The notes: a model not told the origin generated them from the sequence alone. A stretch of 64,000 nucleotides of DNA from Bacillus sp. PAMC26568 (GCF_014235785.1 NZ_CP060137.1:3348001-3412000), one strand, 5' to 3'. Counted from the first letter of the stretch, positions 51,995 through 62,455 are shown. A program made the numbers and translations.

Positions 51995-53128
51995 CTATCT
52001 TCCATTTTCATACACTCTAAGCAGATTTCCGGCAACAGTATTCCAGCTGAATTCACGCTCTGCTTTGGATCTTCCGTATCTGCCCATTTCTTCTCGTTTT
52101 CCTGAGCTGTCAAGCATTGAGTTGATGGCTTCCGCATAAGCAAGCGGATCTTCAAAATTTTTGATGACTCTTCCATTTCTGCCCTCATCAATGACTTCCG
52201 GATTTCCGCCGCGGTTGCTTGTGATAATCGGAAGCCCGCAAGCCATCGCTTCGTAATGAACACGTGCCAGAGGTTCTTGCCATTGTGATGAACATACGAA
52301 AATGTCTGACATGGCATAAAGCGTAGGAATATTTTTCGGCTGAACGAATTGAATGAACTGAACGTTATCTGGATACATCGCACCAAGAGTATATAAATGT
52401 CTGACATAGTTGTTGACTTCATTGTCCCCAAACCATTTTGACCCAATAAAAACCATGACTGTATCAGGATGTCTTTCCAGAATTTCAGGCATCGCCTGCA
52501 GGAGAATATGAGGGCCTTTCACTTTACTTAAACGGCCAACAAATAAAATAACCTTTTGATTTTTTAAATTTAACTCTGAACGTACACGTTCTTTTAGCTG
52601 TTTTCCCTCTGAAGTCCAGTCAGGAAAATAAGTTTGCAGGTCTACACCTGAATAAACCGTCCTCACTTTATCGCGTGCCTCAGGGAATCTGTCAGTAATG
52701 GTTCGGCCGATAAAATCGCTGACCGTTACGATCTGAGCCACAGCTGCGATGCATGCTCTGCCCTCTTCATTCGTCATTTTATCGTTGGCGAACATCTCAT
52801 TATGAACGCTCAAAATCCATCTTGAATTTGGAGAATGTGCATGCAGAGGAGGAATCCATGCAGGTCTGTTGCACAGGTGAATCACATCATACTGTGTATT
52901 TTTTATATGCTCAGCCAATAGTGAAAGATAGTCGCTAACTGCAAATCGAATATAATGAACGCCATTCCGAGTTTCTGTCTCAGGGAGATCCGGATGCTGA
53001 ATAGAGAGGATGGTCACTTCGTGCTTTTGTGCAAGAAGGGGTGCAATTGAATCAAGATAAATTTGGATGGCTCCTCCTTTAATTGCGGGAACAGGCAGTT
53101 TTTCTGTTGCTATTAATGCAATCTTCAT
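51995..53128 (-). CDS. CotSA-like GT4 glycosyltransferase, copy B
   Basis: 377 aa. IATEKLPVPAIKGGAIQIYL at the start, FVGRLSKVKGPHILLQAMPE in the nucleotide-binding half and QWQEPLARVHYEAMACGLP for E-x7-E. Gene order cotSA-like then cotS-like matches cotSA-cotS of B. subtilis, so this copy is the better CotSA candidate. GGAGG precedes ATG. Upstream AC-N15-CGTATTTTA resembles a sigma-K promoter with one mismatch. Confidence 0.9.
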   Translation of the reverse strand: MKIALIATEKLPVPAIKGGAIQIYLDSIAPLLAQKHEVTILSIQHPDLPETETRNGVHYIRFAVSDYLSLLAEHIKNTQYDVIHLCNRPAWIPPLHAHSPNSRWILSVHNEMFANDKMTNEEGRACIAAVAQIVTVSDFIGRTITDRFPEARDKVRTVYSGVDLQTYFPDWTSEGKQLKERVRSELNLKNQKVILFVGRLSKVKGPHILLQAMPEILERHPDTVMVFIGSKWFGDNEVNNYVRHLYTLGAMYPDNVQFIQFVQPKNIPTLYAMSDIFVCSSQWQEPLARVHYEAMACGLPIITSNRGGNPEVIDEGRNGRVIKNFEDPLAYAEAINSMLDSSGKREEMGRYGRSKAEREFSWNTVAGNLLRVYENGR

Positions 53129-53270
53129 ACGTTACCTCCATTCGTCTATAAAGCCTTTACTTAAAATACGGTAAAAAGCGGAATGGTGTGCTTTCACTAT
53201 AGAAACTATTTAAAAAAAGGCGAATTCATTAATTGTCATCTTTTTTCCCTCGACTTGCATTATTCTAGGA

Positions 53271-54523
<1,253 letters not shown>

Positions 54524-54532
54524 TATTTAGAG

Positions 54533-54562
54533 AAAACTCATACAGTGTATGGGTTTTTTCGT
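54533..54562 (+). terminator. Terminator of the CotI-like gene
   Basis: AAAACTCATAC / GTATGGGTTTT hairpin with a TTTTTTC tail. Confidence 0.88.
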
Positions 54563-54581
54563 TTCTTAGATACTCCGCGCG

Positions 54582-54667
54582 CTTATCAATTTAATTCGCG
54601 GCCTTATGGAAAAAATTGACGAGCTTTCTAATTTAATATGCGGTCATTCTAATTTAATTCGATGTAA
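54582..54667. repeat. Phased 21-bp word array, YTTCTAATTTAAT family
   Basis: Units begin at 54582 (CTTATCAATTTAATTCGCGG), 54603 (CTTATGGAAAAAATTGACGA), 54624 (CTTTCTAATTTAATATGCGG) and 54645 (CATTCTAATTTAATTCGATG): an exact 21-bp step. Short but regular; it sits in the gap between the convergent CotI-like and CotO genes. Confidence 0.7.
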
Positions 54668-54713
54668 ATGTGACCAGCGCAGCCTAACATCGTTTACTGT
54701 ATTTATTTAAATA

Positions 54714-54740
54714 AAAAAGTGCCCTTCACGGACACTTTTC
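54714..54740 (-). terminator. Terminator of cotO
   Basis: AAAAGTGTCC / GGGCACTTTT hairpin followed by TTATTT on the minus strand. Confidence 0.85.
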
Positions 54741-55152
54741 ATAAGCCTTTTAATGAAATAGCCTGGATTTCTTTTAGCGGAACTTTTTCACCGTTGATTG
54801 TGATACAATCTTCCTTAAATTCAGCTATTTTTCCAATGTGCGTTTTAACATTGGTAGAAATGCTGCAGTTTAAACTGGAGAGCCGCTCGGGTAAATTCAA
54901 CAGGAGCTGAATTTTTTCAGGAATGGATAAATCATTGAATGAATGGAGCGGTTTGGTTAATTTCGGTTCTTTTTGCAGGGAATCCTGCTTTACCTCTTCG
55001 CTTAAAACTGGTTCTTCCGGTAATGCTGCTGCTTGAGCGGACTGATCTCTTCTCACAATATAGGTTTTCTGCATCGACGTTAAGACAGGTTCAAAATCCG
55101 GCTGAACGATATACAGCAGCGGAGGATTTTTGACAGATTGATGTTTTTTCAC
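54739..55152 (-). CDS. cotO: Spore coat protein CotO
   Basis: 137 aa. N-terminal PPLLYIVQP and a variable acidic middle, with a conserved C-terminal half (SIPEKIQLLLNLPERL, then INGEKVPLKEIQAISL). This is the CotO (YjbX) pattern, and it lies near fabI as in B. subtilis, where CotO is a coat morphogenetic protein. GTG start six bases after AGGAGGG. Confidence 0.85.
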   Translation of the reverse strand: MKKHQSVKNPPLLYIVQPDFEPVLTSMQKTYIVRRDQSAQAAALPEEPVLSEEVKQDSLQKEPKLTKPLHSFNDLSIPEKIQLLLNLPERLSSLNCSISTNVKTHIGKIAEFKEDCITINGEKVPLKEIQAISLKGL

Positions 55153-55186
55153 AGAAGTCCCTCCTCATATCAAATATCTACAAGGA

Positions 55187-55215
55187 AGTATATGCCCTTT
55201 AAAATAGATTTATGA
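55187..55215 (-). promoter_or_regulatory. Sigma-E-like promoter candidate of cotO
   Basis: On the minus strand TCATAAA, 14 bases, CATATACT, close to the sigma-E pattern. It overlaps the last codons of the SRPBCC gene. Confidence 0.4.
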
Positions 55216-55662
55216 GTTCAAAGAAGCGTGCTTTTCCAAAGCTTCCTTCATATGATGAAGATGATCGCCATCTTCCTTTTTCATGATTTTCACAAAAACA
55301 GGTTTTATGATTTTCATTGAGAATTTATGAGCGATAATTTCGCATTCGAAATGGATATTTGTCTGGCTCCCTGAGGATGTAAAGGAATAATGATAAATGG
55401 CTTCCATTCCTTTCATTTCACTTTTTACAGAGTATTTTGCATTTGGTACATAATCAATGAATTCAATAACAGCTGAAGCCTCTCTTCCCCTAATCTCACG
55501 TGTTTCCTTGTATTTCGTTCCAGCTCCTACAGGTCCTTCTGTCAATTTCTCAACCTTTTTCACATTTTTCATAAAAAGAGGTGCGTTTTCTACCGTTGAT
55601 GCAAATTGAAACGCTTCTTGAATGGGTACATCTACAGTGACTTGATCTTGAAATTCACTCAT
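55210..55662 (-). CDS. SRPBCC family protein
   Basis: 150 aa, START-like lipid- or ligand-binding fold: VDVPIQEAFQFASTVENAPLF-type opening (quoted in part: VDVPIQEAFQFAS), GPVGAGTKYKETREI and a C-terminal long helix. Many family members are of unknown function. ATG at 55662 follows AAAGGGG at eight bases. Lies between fabI and cotO; not recognised in the corresponding B. subtilis interval. Confidence 0.8.
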   Translation of the reverse strand: MSEFQDQVTVDVPIQEAFQFASTVENAPLFMKNVKKVEKLTEGPVGAGTKYKETREIRGREASAVIEFIDYVPNAKYSVKSEMKGMEAIYHYSFTSSGSQTNIHFECEIIAHKFSMKIIKPVFVKIMKKEDGDHLHHMKEALEKHASLNS

Positions 55663-55785
55663 CTTCCAATCCCCTTTCAATCTTTATGCTCTGCTGTTTG
55701 GCAGCAAAAAAAGAGCTTGTATTTATTTTATCAAAATCAAAACCTATTTATCATAATAGAAAAATTTTCTGGCCTCATAAAAAAA

Positions 55786-55806
55786 ACGGCTCTGGTTAAG
55801 AGCCGG
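55786..55806 (-). terminator. Terminator of fabI
   Basis: CGGCTCT / AGAGCCG hairpin and TTTTTTTT on the minus strand. Confidence 0.9.
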
Positions 55807-55816
55807 CAATCCATTT

Positions 55817-56590
55817 TTAACCTAAAATATGATATCCAGAGTCCACATGCAGATTCTCTCCAGTCATTCCTCTTGCAAGATCGCTGAATAAGAATAAGGC
55901 TGTATCTCCCACTTCTTCAGGAGTTGTCGTACGGCGCAGCGGTGCGCGTTCTTCGATATCCTTTAAGATAGAGTTGAAATCGCTGATTCCTTTAGCAGAT
56001 AGTGTACGAATCGGACCTGCTGAAATAGAGTTGACCCGAATGCCGTCTTTTCCTAAATCGCTTGCCAAATATCTGACACTTGCATCAAGTGAAGCTTTTG
56101 CAACACCCATTACATTGTAATTCGGAAGAACTCTTTCACCGCCAAGATACGTAAGAGTGACAATGCTTCCGCCCTCTGTCATTAATCCTCTTGCAGCTTT
56201 TGCGACAGCTGTCAGTGAATAAGAGCTGATATTGTGCGCTAGCAAGAATCCGTCACGTGTCGTATTTAAGTACTCTCCGCTCAATTCTTCTTTATGTGCA
56301 AAAGCGATGCAATGGGCAACGCCATGAATGATGCCAACTTCGTTTTTAATGGCTTCAAAACAAGTATCGATTTCAACATCATTTGTTACGTCACAAGGAA
56401 GAACGATTGAATCATTGCGATCAAGCGTTTCAACTAGGTCACGGACTGATTTTTCAAGACGTTCCCCTGCGTATGTAAATATAAGACGTGCTCCGGCATC
56501 ATGAAGAGAACGGGCTATTCCCCAGGCAATGCTTCGTTTATTTGCGACGCCCATCACGACTACATTGCGCCCAGCTAATGATAAATTCAT
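55817..56590 (-). CDS. fabI: Enoyl-[acyl-carrier-protein] reductase (NADH)
   Basis: Last reduction step of fatty-acid elongation. 257 aa SDR with GVANKRSIAWGIA at the cofactor site, LTYLGGERVLPNYNVMG and the catalytic Tyr-x6-Lys in YNVMGVAK, followed by SAGPIRTLSA, all typical of FabI. AGGAGG precedes ATG. Position beside thi genes and cotO matches B. subtilis yjbW. The promoter overlaps a FapR-like operator, so malonyl-CoA-responsive control is expected. Confidence 0.96.
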   Translation of the reverse strand: MNLSLAGRNVVVMGVANKRSIAWGIARSLHDAGARLIFTYAGERLEKSVRDLVETLDRNDSIVLPCDVTNDVEIDTCFEAIKNEVGIIHGVAHCIAFAHKEELSGEYLNTTRDGFLLAHNISSYSLTAVAKAARGLMTEGGSIVTLTYLGGERVLPNYNVMGVAKASLDASVRYLASDLGKDGIRVNSISAGPIRTLSAKGISDFNSILKDIEERAPLRRTTTPEEVGDTALFLFSDLARGMTGENLHVDSGYHILG

Positions 56591-56618
56591 ATGGAATCCT
56601 CCTAATTAATACATGTTA

Positions 56619-56635
56619 TTAGTACCTGGTTATAA
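56619..56635. promoter_or_regulatory. FapR-like operator in the fabI promoter
   Basis: TTAGTACCTGGTTATAA matches the FapR consensus TTAGTACCTRKTACTAA at 15 of 17 positions. It directly follows a minus-strand -10 TATAAT (56635-56640), so it would cover the transcription start. FapR control of fabI is established in B. subtilis. Confidence 0.8.
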
Positions 56636-56698
56636 TTATAGCACGCTCTTTTCTGTTTTTCTAGACTGCATCCCATTTTCAAGTATGCTGCATGCAAA

Positions 56699-57934
56699 TT
56701 AAAAGAGCATTTTAACTCCAGTTAAGACGATACCAATGAAAAAGCCGCACACGGCTCCATTCACCCGTATCCACTGTAAATCTTTCCCTACATTATTTTC
56801 AATCATATCAATTAATTTTTCATCATCAAGCTTGTTTAAATTCTCTTCTACAAGTTTTCCGATTTTCGAATGGTTTTTTTCAATAAAAAGAGCAATTTGT
56901 TCTTGTATTTTATTCTCGATTGCATCTGTTTTTTCCTGATCTCTCCTGATATTTTCAAGGAACCTGGCGGCAAAAGGCATCAGATGATCATCAATAACTG
57001 TACCTTCTTCAACGTAGGCTAAAGCTTTATCTTGTGTTTTCTTTAAGATTGTCATGAGTTTTTCAGAAGGGTCCCACTCTAAAATCAAGCGGTCTATTTC
57101 CTCTAATAAAGCATGATTTTCCTGGATCCCGAGCAATTCTTTTCGAATGCGGCCAAGGATTGCCTGACGATATTCACTATCAGGTCTTCGCAAACCGCGA
57201 ATAACGTTAAGAATAATATCTTGAAGAATCTTTCCAAGTTTTTCTTCATTTATCATATTTCGAAAGGATTTTATCGCAAATTGTAAAAACCCATCTGCCT
57301 CGCCATTATCGATTGCCCGCATGGCGAATCTGCCAAATTCCTCTCTTTGATCATGTCTTGATGCCCATTCCTCAATCTTAACAAGCAGATAATCAAAGCT
57401 CTTTTCATCATACTTTCGCTCAAGCACTTGCTTAATGAGAGCTTGAAGCAGTTTCATTATTTCATCAGCCGTTAGATATCCTTTTAGCTGCTTCTGGATA
57501 AGAGGAGCCAGTTTTTCCAAATCCACACTTTCGATCATTTGGATGATGAGCGATTTCATTGTTTTTTTGAAAGAATCGGACTGCAGTTCTTTTTCTAGTA
57601 TAGGCATCAGTTTTTCTGTCATATTTATTTGTGTTAATTTTGTTTGAATGCTCTCCTTTGACAGCCAATCATTTTCTATTGTATGAACGAGAGCTTTTAT
57701 CATTCTGCTCCGATTTTTAGGAAGTAAAGCTGTATGGGGAATAGGAATGCCAAATGGGTGTCTGAATAACGCAGTCACGGCAAACCAATCTGCCAACCCC
57801 CCAACAAGCCCTGCTTCAAATCCTCCTTGCAGAAATTCTCCGGCAATTGTTCCTTGAAAAGGGATCGTTGCTGCAAACCCCGTTCCCATAACAGCAAGTG
57901 AAATCCCAGCTAAATGTTTTGATTTATTAGACAT
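56699..57934 (-). CDS. DUF445 membrane protein
   Basis: 411 aa. N-terminal hydrophobic part with the DUF445 signature GLVGGLADWFAVTALFRHP near residue 40 and IPHTALLPKNRSRM; a long helical middle; a C-terminal membrane helix (GFFIGIVLTGVKMLF). YheB-type family, function unknown. GAGGG precedes ATG. Single gene between fabI and thiF; no thiD is found here. Confidence 0.88.
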   Translation of the reverse strand: MSNKSKHLAGISLAVMGTGFAATIPFQGTIAGEFLQGGFEAGLVGGLADWFAVTALFRHPFGIPIPHTALLPKNRSRMIKALVHTIENDWLSKESIQTKLTQINMTEKLMPILEKELQSDSFKKTMKSLIIQMIESVDLEKLAPLIQKQLKGYLTADEIMKLLQALIKQVLERKYDEKSFDYLLVKIEEWASRHDQREEFGRFAMRAIDNGEADGFLQFAIKSFRNMINEEKLGKILQDIILNVIRGLRRPDSEYRQAILGRIRKELLGIQENHALLEEIDRLILEWDPSEKLMTILKKTQDKALAYVEEGTVIDDHLMPFAARFLENIRRDQEKTDAIENKIQEQIALFIEKNHSKIGKLVEENLNKLDDEKLIDMIENNVGKDLQWIRVNGAVCGFFIGIVLTGVKMLF

Positions 57935-58028
57935 GACGAACCCTCAATCTTTCTAAATTTAAAAATATGTTTCTTTTTATTAATGCTAGTCTAAAAAGAG
58001 AAATAAATCCAATTATTTCACAGAAAAA

Positions 58029-58052
58029 AACCGGCCGATTTCACGGCCAGTT
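58029..58052 (-). terminator. Terminator of the thiamine operon
   Basis: ACTGGCCG / CGGCCGGT hairpin and TTTTTTTC on the minus strand, just after thiF. Confidence 0.9.
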
Positions 58053-58066
58053 TTATTTACTGTATT

Positions 58067-59083
58067 TTATCCCAAATAACGCTGATAAATCCCCTTTGCT
58101 TCTGCCATATCTTTCGTCCCATGAATCAAAGCGCGCCCGTCCCGGAATACAACAATTCTGTGATGGCCAGTTTGAAAAGAGAGCAGATACGGATTTGCTG
58201 TAATCTCATCAACAGCTCTGCCCAGTGTTTTAGCAAGCTCCTTAAAATTCATTTCCTTCGATACAGCAGGCCTGATTTGAACAGTATCTCTGCCGCAAAG
58301 AACCAACGTTTTAACACTATTGTCCTGAGATAAAAAAGGATAGATTGGGTGATCGCCGCATGATGGACAGCCTGTATTTTTTAAGGCATTGACTTTTATT
58401 TGAGAAAATTGATTCCGCCAAATATCAAAAGAGAGCAGTTCTTTCCGTACTTGATCCTCTGCCCCGGTCAGCAGCTTGAGCACTTCACCTGTTTGGTAAG
58501 ATGCTACCATTTGTACCGCAGGACTGATAATTCCAACTGTATCACACGTTTGGCCTTCCATTGGAATTTGCTTCAGCAGACAATTCAAACAAGGCGTCAG
58601 TCCAGGTATTACAGTATAAGTCAGGCCGTAGCTGCCGACACATGCCCCATATATCCAAGGAATCTTTTGTTTAAGTGCTGCATCATTTATAACAAGCCTT
58701 GTTTCAAAATTATCTGTAGCGTCAACAATGACGTCTGCAAGTTTTGAAAAATCGCAAATATTTTCAGCGGTCACATCTTCGATCATTGCGTTCACTTTAA
58801 CCTCGTGATTAATTTCACCAAGTCTCTGTTTCGAAGCAACAGCTTTAGGCAGCCGCTGTTTTGCATCTTCTTCAGTGTATAGCTGCTGACGCTGCAAATT
58901 GCTCCATTCTACGTAATCACGGTCCACAATTGTCAGCGTGCCAACTCCAGCACGTACGAGCATCTCTGCATTTGCGGTCCCCAGAGCACCAGCACCGATA
59001 ATTAATACATGACCATTCCGGATTTTCTTCTGTCCAGCTTCTCCAATAGGAGAAAATAAAATTTGTCTAGAGTAGCGTTCCAT
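58067..59083 (-). CDS. thiF: Sulfur carrier protein ThiS adenylyltransferase
   Basis: Adenylates the C-terminal glycine of ThiS for thiocarboxylate formation. 338 aa, E1-like. ATP-binding GAGALGTANAEML near residue 30, DATDNFETR, and a zinc site (CLNC and CPSC). A MoeB-type protein with a C-terminal extension as in Bacillus ThiF. Starts directly at the stop codon of thiG (no gap). Last gene of the operon. Confidence 0.93.
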   Translation of the reverse strand: MERYSRQILFSPIGEAGQKKIRNGHVLIIGAGALGTANAEMLVRAGVGTLTIVDRDYVEWSNLQRQQLYTEEDAKQRLPKAVASKQRLGEINHEVKVNAMIEDVTAENICDFSKLADVIVDATDNFETRLVINDAALKQKIPWIYGACVGSYGLTYTVIPGLTPCLNCLLKQIPMEGQTCDTVGIISPAVQMVASYQTGEVLKLLTGAEDQVRKELLSFDIWRNQFSQIKVNALKNTGCPSCGDHPIYPFLSQDNSVKTLVLCGRDTVQIRPAVSKEMNFKELAKTLGRAVDEITANPYLLSFQTGHHRIVVFRDGRALIHGTKDMAEAKGIYQRYLG

Positions 59084-59851
59084 TTAGGATGTGATCATTC
59101 CTTCTTCCGGGCTGCTTGCAGAAGCATACGCTTTTACTGGAATTCTGCCTGCTTCATAGCTTAGTCTTCCTGCTTCTATTGCAAGCTTCATTGCCTCTGC
59201 CATTTTGACCGGATTGTCTGCTGATGAGACAGCTGTGTTTAACAGCACGCCGTCTGCACCTAGCTCCATCGCTTTTGCTGCATCTGCAGCTGATCCGATT
59301 CCAGCATCGATAATAACCGGTAAATTTGTTTGTTCAATAATAAATGAGAGATTCAGAGGGTTGATTATTCCTCGTCCTGATCCAATCGGTGAAGCACCAG
59401 GCATGATGGCATGAACCCCTGCTTCTTCAAGTCTTCTTGCCAGCACAACATCATCAGACGTGTAAGGAAGAACAATGAATCCTTCCTTAACAAGCTCCTC
59501 ACTTGCTTTTAACGTTTCAATAGGATCTGGAAGCAGCGTTTTAGCGCATCCGATAACTTCTACTTTTATCATATCACATAACCCGGAAGCTTTAGCCAGC
59601 CTTGCAATTCTGACTGCTTCTTCAGCCGTTTTCGCTCCCGCTGTATTTGGCAGCAATGTGTAGCGTTCAAGATCAAGCTGCTCAAGAAAATTAGGCAAAG
59701 AGGGTTCAAAAATATTCATCCTTCTCACAGCAAATGTCAAAATGTCTGCTTCAGCAGCATGTACCGCTTCTTTTTGAATCTCAAAAGAAGGATACTTGCC
59801 AGTCCCAAGCAGCAGTCTCGATTGAAATGATATTCCGGCAATTGTTAACAT
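59084..59851 (-). CDS. thiG: Thiazole synthase
   Basis: Forms the thiazole phosphate ring from deoxyxylulose 5-phosphate, dehydroglycine and ThiS-thiocarboxylate. 255 aa TIM barrel: [12 protein letters not shown] at the start, the catalytic lysine in [22 protein letters not shown] and [18 protein letters not shown]. The ribosome binding site TAGGAGGAGG contains the stop codon of thiS. Confidence 0.96.
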   Translation of the reverse strand: MLTIAGISFQSRLLLGTGKYPSFEIQKEAVHAAEADILTFAVRRMNIFEPSLPNFLEQLDLERYTLLPNTAGAKTAEEAVRIARLAKASGLCDMIKVEVIGCAKTLLPDPIETLKASEELVKEGFIVLPYTSDDVVLARRLEEAGVHAIMPGASPIGSGRGIINPLNLSFIIEQTNLPVIIDAGIGSAADAAKAMELGADGVLLNTAVSSADNPVKMAEAMKLAIEAGRLSYEAGRIPVKAYASASSPEEGMITS

Positions 59852-59854
59852 GTT

Positions 59855-60058
59855 TCAGCCTCCTCCTACAAAATGGACAATCTCAAAAACATCACCATTT
59901 GAGATCGCTGTTTTCCCGTAATTTTCTTTAGCGATTATTTCAGAATTACGCTCGACGATGACGATTTTGGTGCTTACTTCATAAAAAGCCAGCATGTCTT
60001 CAACTGTTTTTACAGAAGACTGCATATCGATGCTGCTGCCATTCACTTTTACTCTCAA
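59855..60058 (-). CDS. thiS: Sulfur carrier protein ThiS
   Basis: 67 aa ubiquitin-like carrier ending in the required di-glycine (IVHFVGGG). TTG start after GAGAGGTGAGACC. Located between thiO and thiG, four bases after thiO. Confidence 0.94.
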   Translation of the reverse strand: MRVKVNGSSIDMQSSVKTVEDMLAFYEVSTKIVIVERNSEIIAKENYGKTAISNGDVFEIVHFVGGG

Positions 60059-60062
60059 GGTC

Positions 60063-61169
60063 TCACCTCTCTGAACGGTTTATTTGAAACGCATGGATAA
60101 ACTCGGAGTCTATCGTTCTATTTAAAAATAAATCTCGAATCATAACACCCGTTCTTGGAGCAAGCAGAATGCCATTCCGATAATGCCCGGCAGCCACAAA
60201 AAGATTCGGCATGGATGAAAGTCTGCCAATATACGGTTTTCCATCAATGGAACCAGGTCTCAATCCAGCCCATGCTTTATGAAAATGGGCATGTTCGATC
60301 ACAGGCATGATTTTTTTCGCTTTTTCCATGAGAGCCGAAATGCCTTTTATTGTGGGCTCCTGATTCCAATTTCCATTTTCCATTGTTGCGCCAATAACGA
60401 TTTTCCCATCAAGCTTTGGAACAAGATAACAGGACTCATGAAAAACAGTAGATGAAAGCTTGCTTCCCTGCAACGAAACAGAAAGACACTCTCCTTTTAC
60501 AGGATGAACAGCAGCATTTCGCGCGAAATCATCTAAAATGCAGCTGCTCCAAGCCCCATTTGCAAGAACAAGAGATTCGCATAAATAATCACCTTGAGCC
60601 GTTTTAATTTCATAGTTAGATATATTAAAACGGTTTATTTTGTATACAGGTGTATTTTCATAGATTTTTCCATTCATTTGCAGAATTGCTTGTTTGAGAG
60701 CCTCACATAATAAAACAGGCGAAACCTGGCCATCTTTATCAATCCTAAGAGCTCCATGAATGGTTGCATTTAAATCAGGCTCATTTTTGAGCACGTATTC
60801 TTTGGAGTGCCATTCAACATCAGGTTCCAGCTCTGCTCTTTTTTTCAAAGACATCGCCTCCTCAGCTGTCATCGCCAGTTTGTACATCCCATTGTATTGA
60901 AGCTGAATATCTATGCCGCTTTCCAAAAGTAAATCTTGAGCTAACTCTGGGTAGAGGGCCTGACTTTCTTTTGCAAACTTAAAAAAAGCATCATTTTCTT
61001 CAGTTTCTGTATGAGCACCCAGCATGCCAGCCGCCGCTCTTGATGAACCGCTGCCAGTCTTTCCGCTTTCAAAGACGGCCACCCTCAGACCAGACTTCGA
61101 TAAATAGTAGGCAGTGGAAAGCCCAATCACTCCTCCGCCGATAATTCCCGCGTCATATAATGGTTTCAT
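60063..61169 (-). CDS. thiO: Glycine oxidase
   Basis: Oxidises glycine to iminoacetate for thiazole synthesis. 368 aa FAD enzyme. GIIGGGVIGLSTAYYLS (dinucleotide binding), SGSSRAAAGMLGAHTE and the C-terminal FVAAGHYRNGILLAPRTG. AAAGGGGTG precedes ATG, three bases after the tenI stop codon. Confidence 0.94.
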   Translation of the reverse strand: MKPLYDAGIIGGGVIGLSTAYYLSKSGLRVAVFESGKTGSGSSRAAAGMLGAHTETEENDAFFKFAKESQALYPELAQDLLLESGIDIQLQYNGMYKLAMTAEEAMSLKKRAELEPDVEWHSKEYVLKNEPDLNATIHGALRIDKDGQVSPVLLCEALKQAILQMNGKIYENTPVYKINRFNISNYEIKTAQGDYLCESLVLANGAWSSCILDDFARNAAVHPVKGECLSVSLQGSKLSSTVFHESCYLVPKLDGKIVIGATMENGNWNQEPTIKGISALMEKAKKIMPVIEHAHFHKAWAGLRPGSIDGKPYIGRLSSMPNLFVAAGHYRNGILLAPRTGVMIRDLFLNRTIDSEFIHAFQINRSER

Positions 61170-61172
61170 AGC

Positions 61173-61772
61173 TTACACCCCTTTTAACTGTTTTGTTAAT
61201 TCCAGTACAGCCTGGAGCGGGTCTTCTGCTGAAAATACATATGACATAACAGCGACTCCATATATTTTCAAATGTCTTATTTCAGAGATAGAAGATGGAA
61301 CAATTCCTCCAATAACAAAAACAGGAATTCTCACAGATCCTGCAATTTCCCAAGCTTCCTGAACTCCCCTTGCTTTTAAGCCTGGTTTTGAAGACGTTTG
61401 AAACACATGCCCGTACAGCAAGCGGTCTGCTCCATTTTCTTCACAAATTACCGCTTCAGCTGCTGAATGAATGGAACAGCCGACTTCAAGCTCCGGGAAA
61501 TGCTGTTTAACAAGCTTCACATCAAAACTATGGGCTGGAAGCTGGACTTGATTCACACCCGTCATAATGGCTGCGTCAATACGATCATTGATGATCAGCT
61601 TTGATTTGGGCACTCCGTTTTGATGCAGCTCTTCAATTAATACGACAAGTTCCCCTGCCGTTTTCTTTTTTTCTCTAATATGGATCGCATCAGCTGCTGT
61701 ATGTACATTCGTAATCACTCGAACGAGCTCTGCAATGCTCTTTTCTCCATCAGTTATGAGGTGCAATTTCAT
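61173..61772 (-). CDS. tenI: Thiazole tautomerase TenI
   Basis: 199 aa, thiamine phosphate synthase-like TIM barrel: HIREKKKTAGEL, INDRIDAAIMTGV, YGHVFQTSSKPG and VIGGIVPSSI. TenI aromatises the ThiG product. ATG at 61772 overlaps the tenA stop codon as ATGA; longer in-frame starts (61805, 61832) have no usable ribosome binding site and do not align with TenI. Confidence 0.9.
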   Translation of the reverse strand: MKLHLITDGEKSIAELVRVITNVHTAADAIHIREKKKTAGELVVLIEELHQNGVPKSKLIINDRIDAAIMTGVNQVQLPAHSFDVKLVKQHFPELEVGCSIHSAAEAVICEENGADRLLYGHVFQTSSKPGLKARGVQEAWEIAGSVRIPVFVIGGIVPSSISEIRHLKIYGVAVMSYVFSAEDPLQAVLELTKQLKGV

Positions 61773-62455
61773 TTTTGGATCAGTATGGATTCGTTTTGTT
61801 CCCATGCCTCCATTGTCTCTGCCATTTCCCAAAAACGGTATTCGTACATCGAGCTAATGAGGAAGTTTTCTTTCATCATTTTTCTCTCGCGCTCACTTGA
61901 ACGGGCAGCGATTTCATCCAGTCGATTGATTTGTTCCTCAACCAGTTCTTTAAACCAGTCACCATGATAAGTCGCAATCCATTTTTCATATACTTCATCC
62001 CCTGGCTTGCACTCTTTCAAATGCTCGCCAACTTCATAGTAAAGCCAATAACAAGGCAGTAATGCAGCAATGACTTCACCAATATTTCCAGTTGCGACAG
62101 AGCGGTACATGTGTGATGTATAGGCATAGGCAGTTGGAGCAGGCTTAAACATCTTGCGTTCCTCATCCGTGATGCCGAGCATAACCGAAAATTGCTGATG
62201 AAGTGAAAGTTCCGCTTCATATGTCCCTTGCGAATGAACGGCCATCCGGTATGTCGTGTGCAAATCAGGAGCCATTGCCCCTGCGAAAGACTGCACTTTT
62301 GCAAAGTGTGTTAAATAATATGAATCCTGCATTACATAATATTTAAATTTATCCTTTGAAAGACTGCCTTCGCCAATACCTTTTACGAAAGGGTGCTCAA
62401 AGCTTCCCTCCCACCATTTGTTTGCATATTCTCGGCATTCTTTTGAAAATGACAT
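61769..62455 (-). CDS. tenA: Aminopyrimidine aminohydrolase / thiaminase II
   Basis: 228 aa, TenA/PQQC helical fold. FKYYVMQDSYYLTHF near residue 37, LPCYWLYYEVGEHL and FWEMAETMEAWE near the C-terminus. The Cys of the AALLPCYW segment is the catalytic nucleophile in the family. Salvages hydrolysed thiamine pyrimidine. ATG at 62455 follows AGGGAGGAAA; an upstream in-frame start at 62542 falls inside the riboswitch. First gene of the operon. Confidence 0.95.
   Translation of the reverse strand: MSFSKECREYANKWWEGSFEHPFVKGIGEGSLSKDKFKYYVMQDSYYLTHFAKVQSFAGAMAPDLHTTYRMAVHSQGTYEAELSLHQQFSVMLGITDEERKMFKPAPTAYAYTSHMYRSVATGNIGEVIAALLPCYWLYYEVGEHLKECKPGDEVYEKWIATYHGDWFKELVEEQINRLDEIAARSSERERKMMKENFLISSMYEYRFWEMAETMEAWEQNESILIQK

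Noticed and set aside
51964..52446. 160-codon minus-strand frame inside the CotSA-like gene
   Set aside because: It overlaps the glycosyltransferase in another frame, lacks a ribosome binding site and has no recognisable domain.
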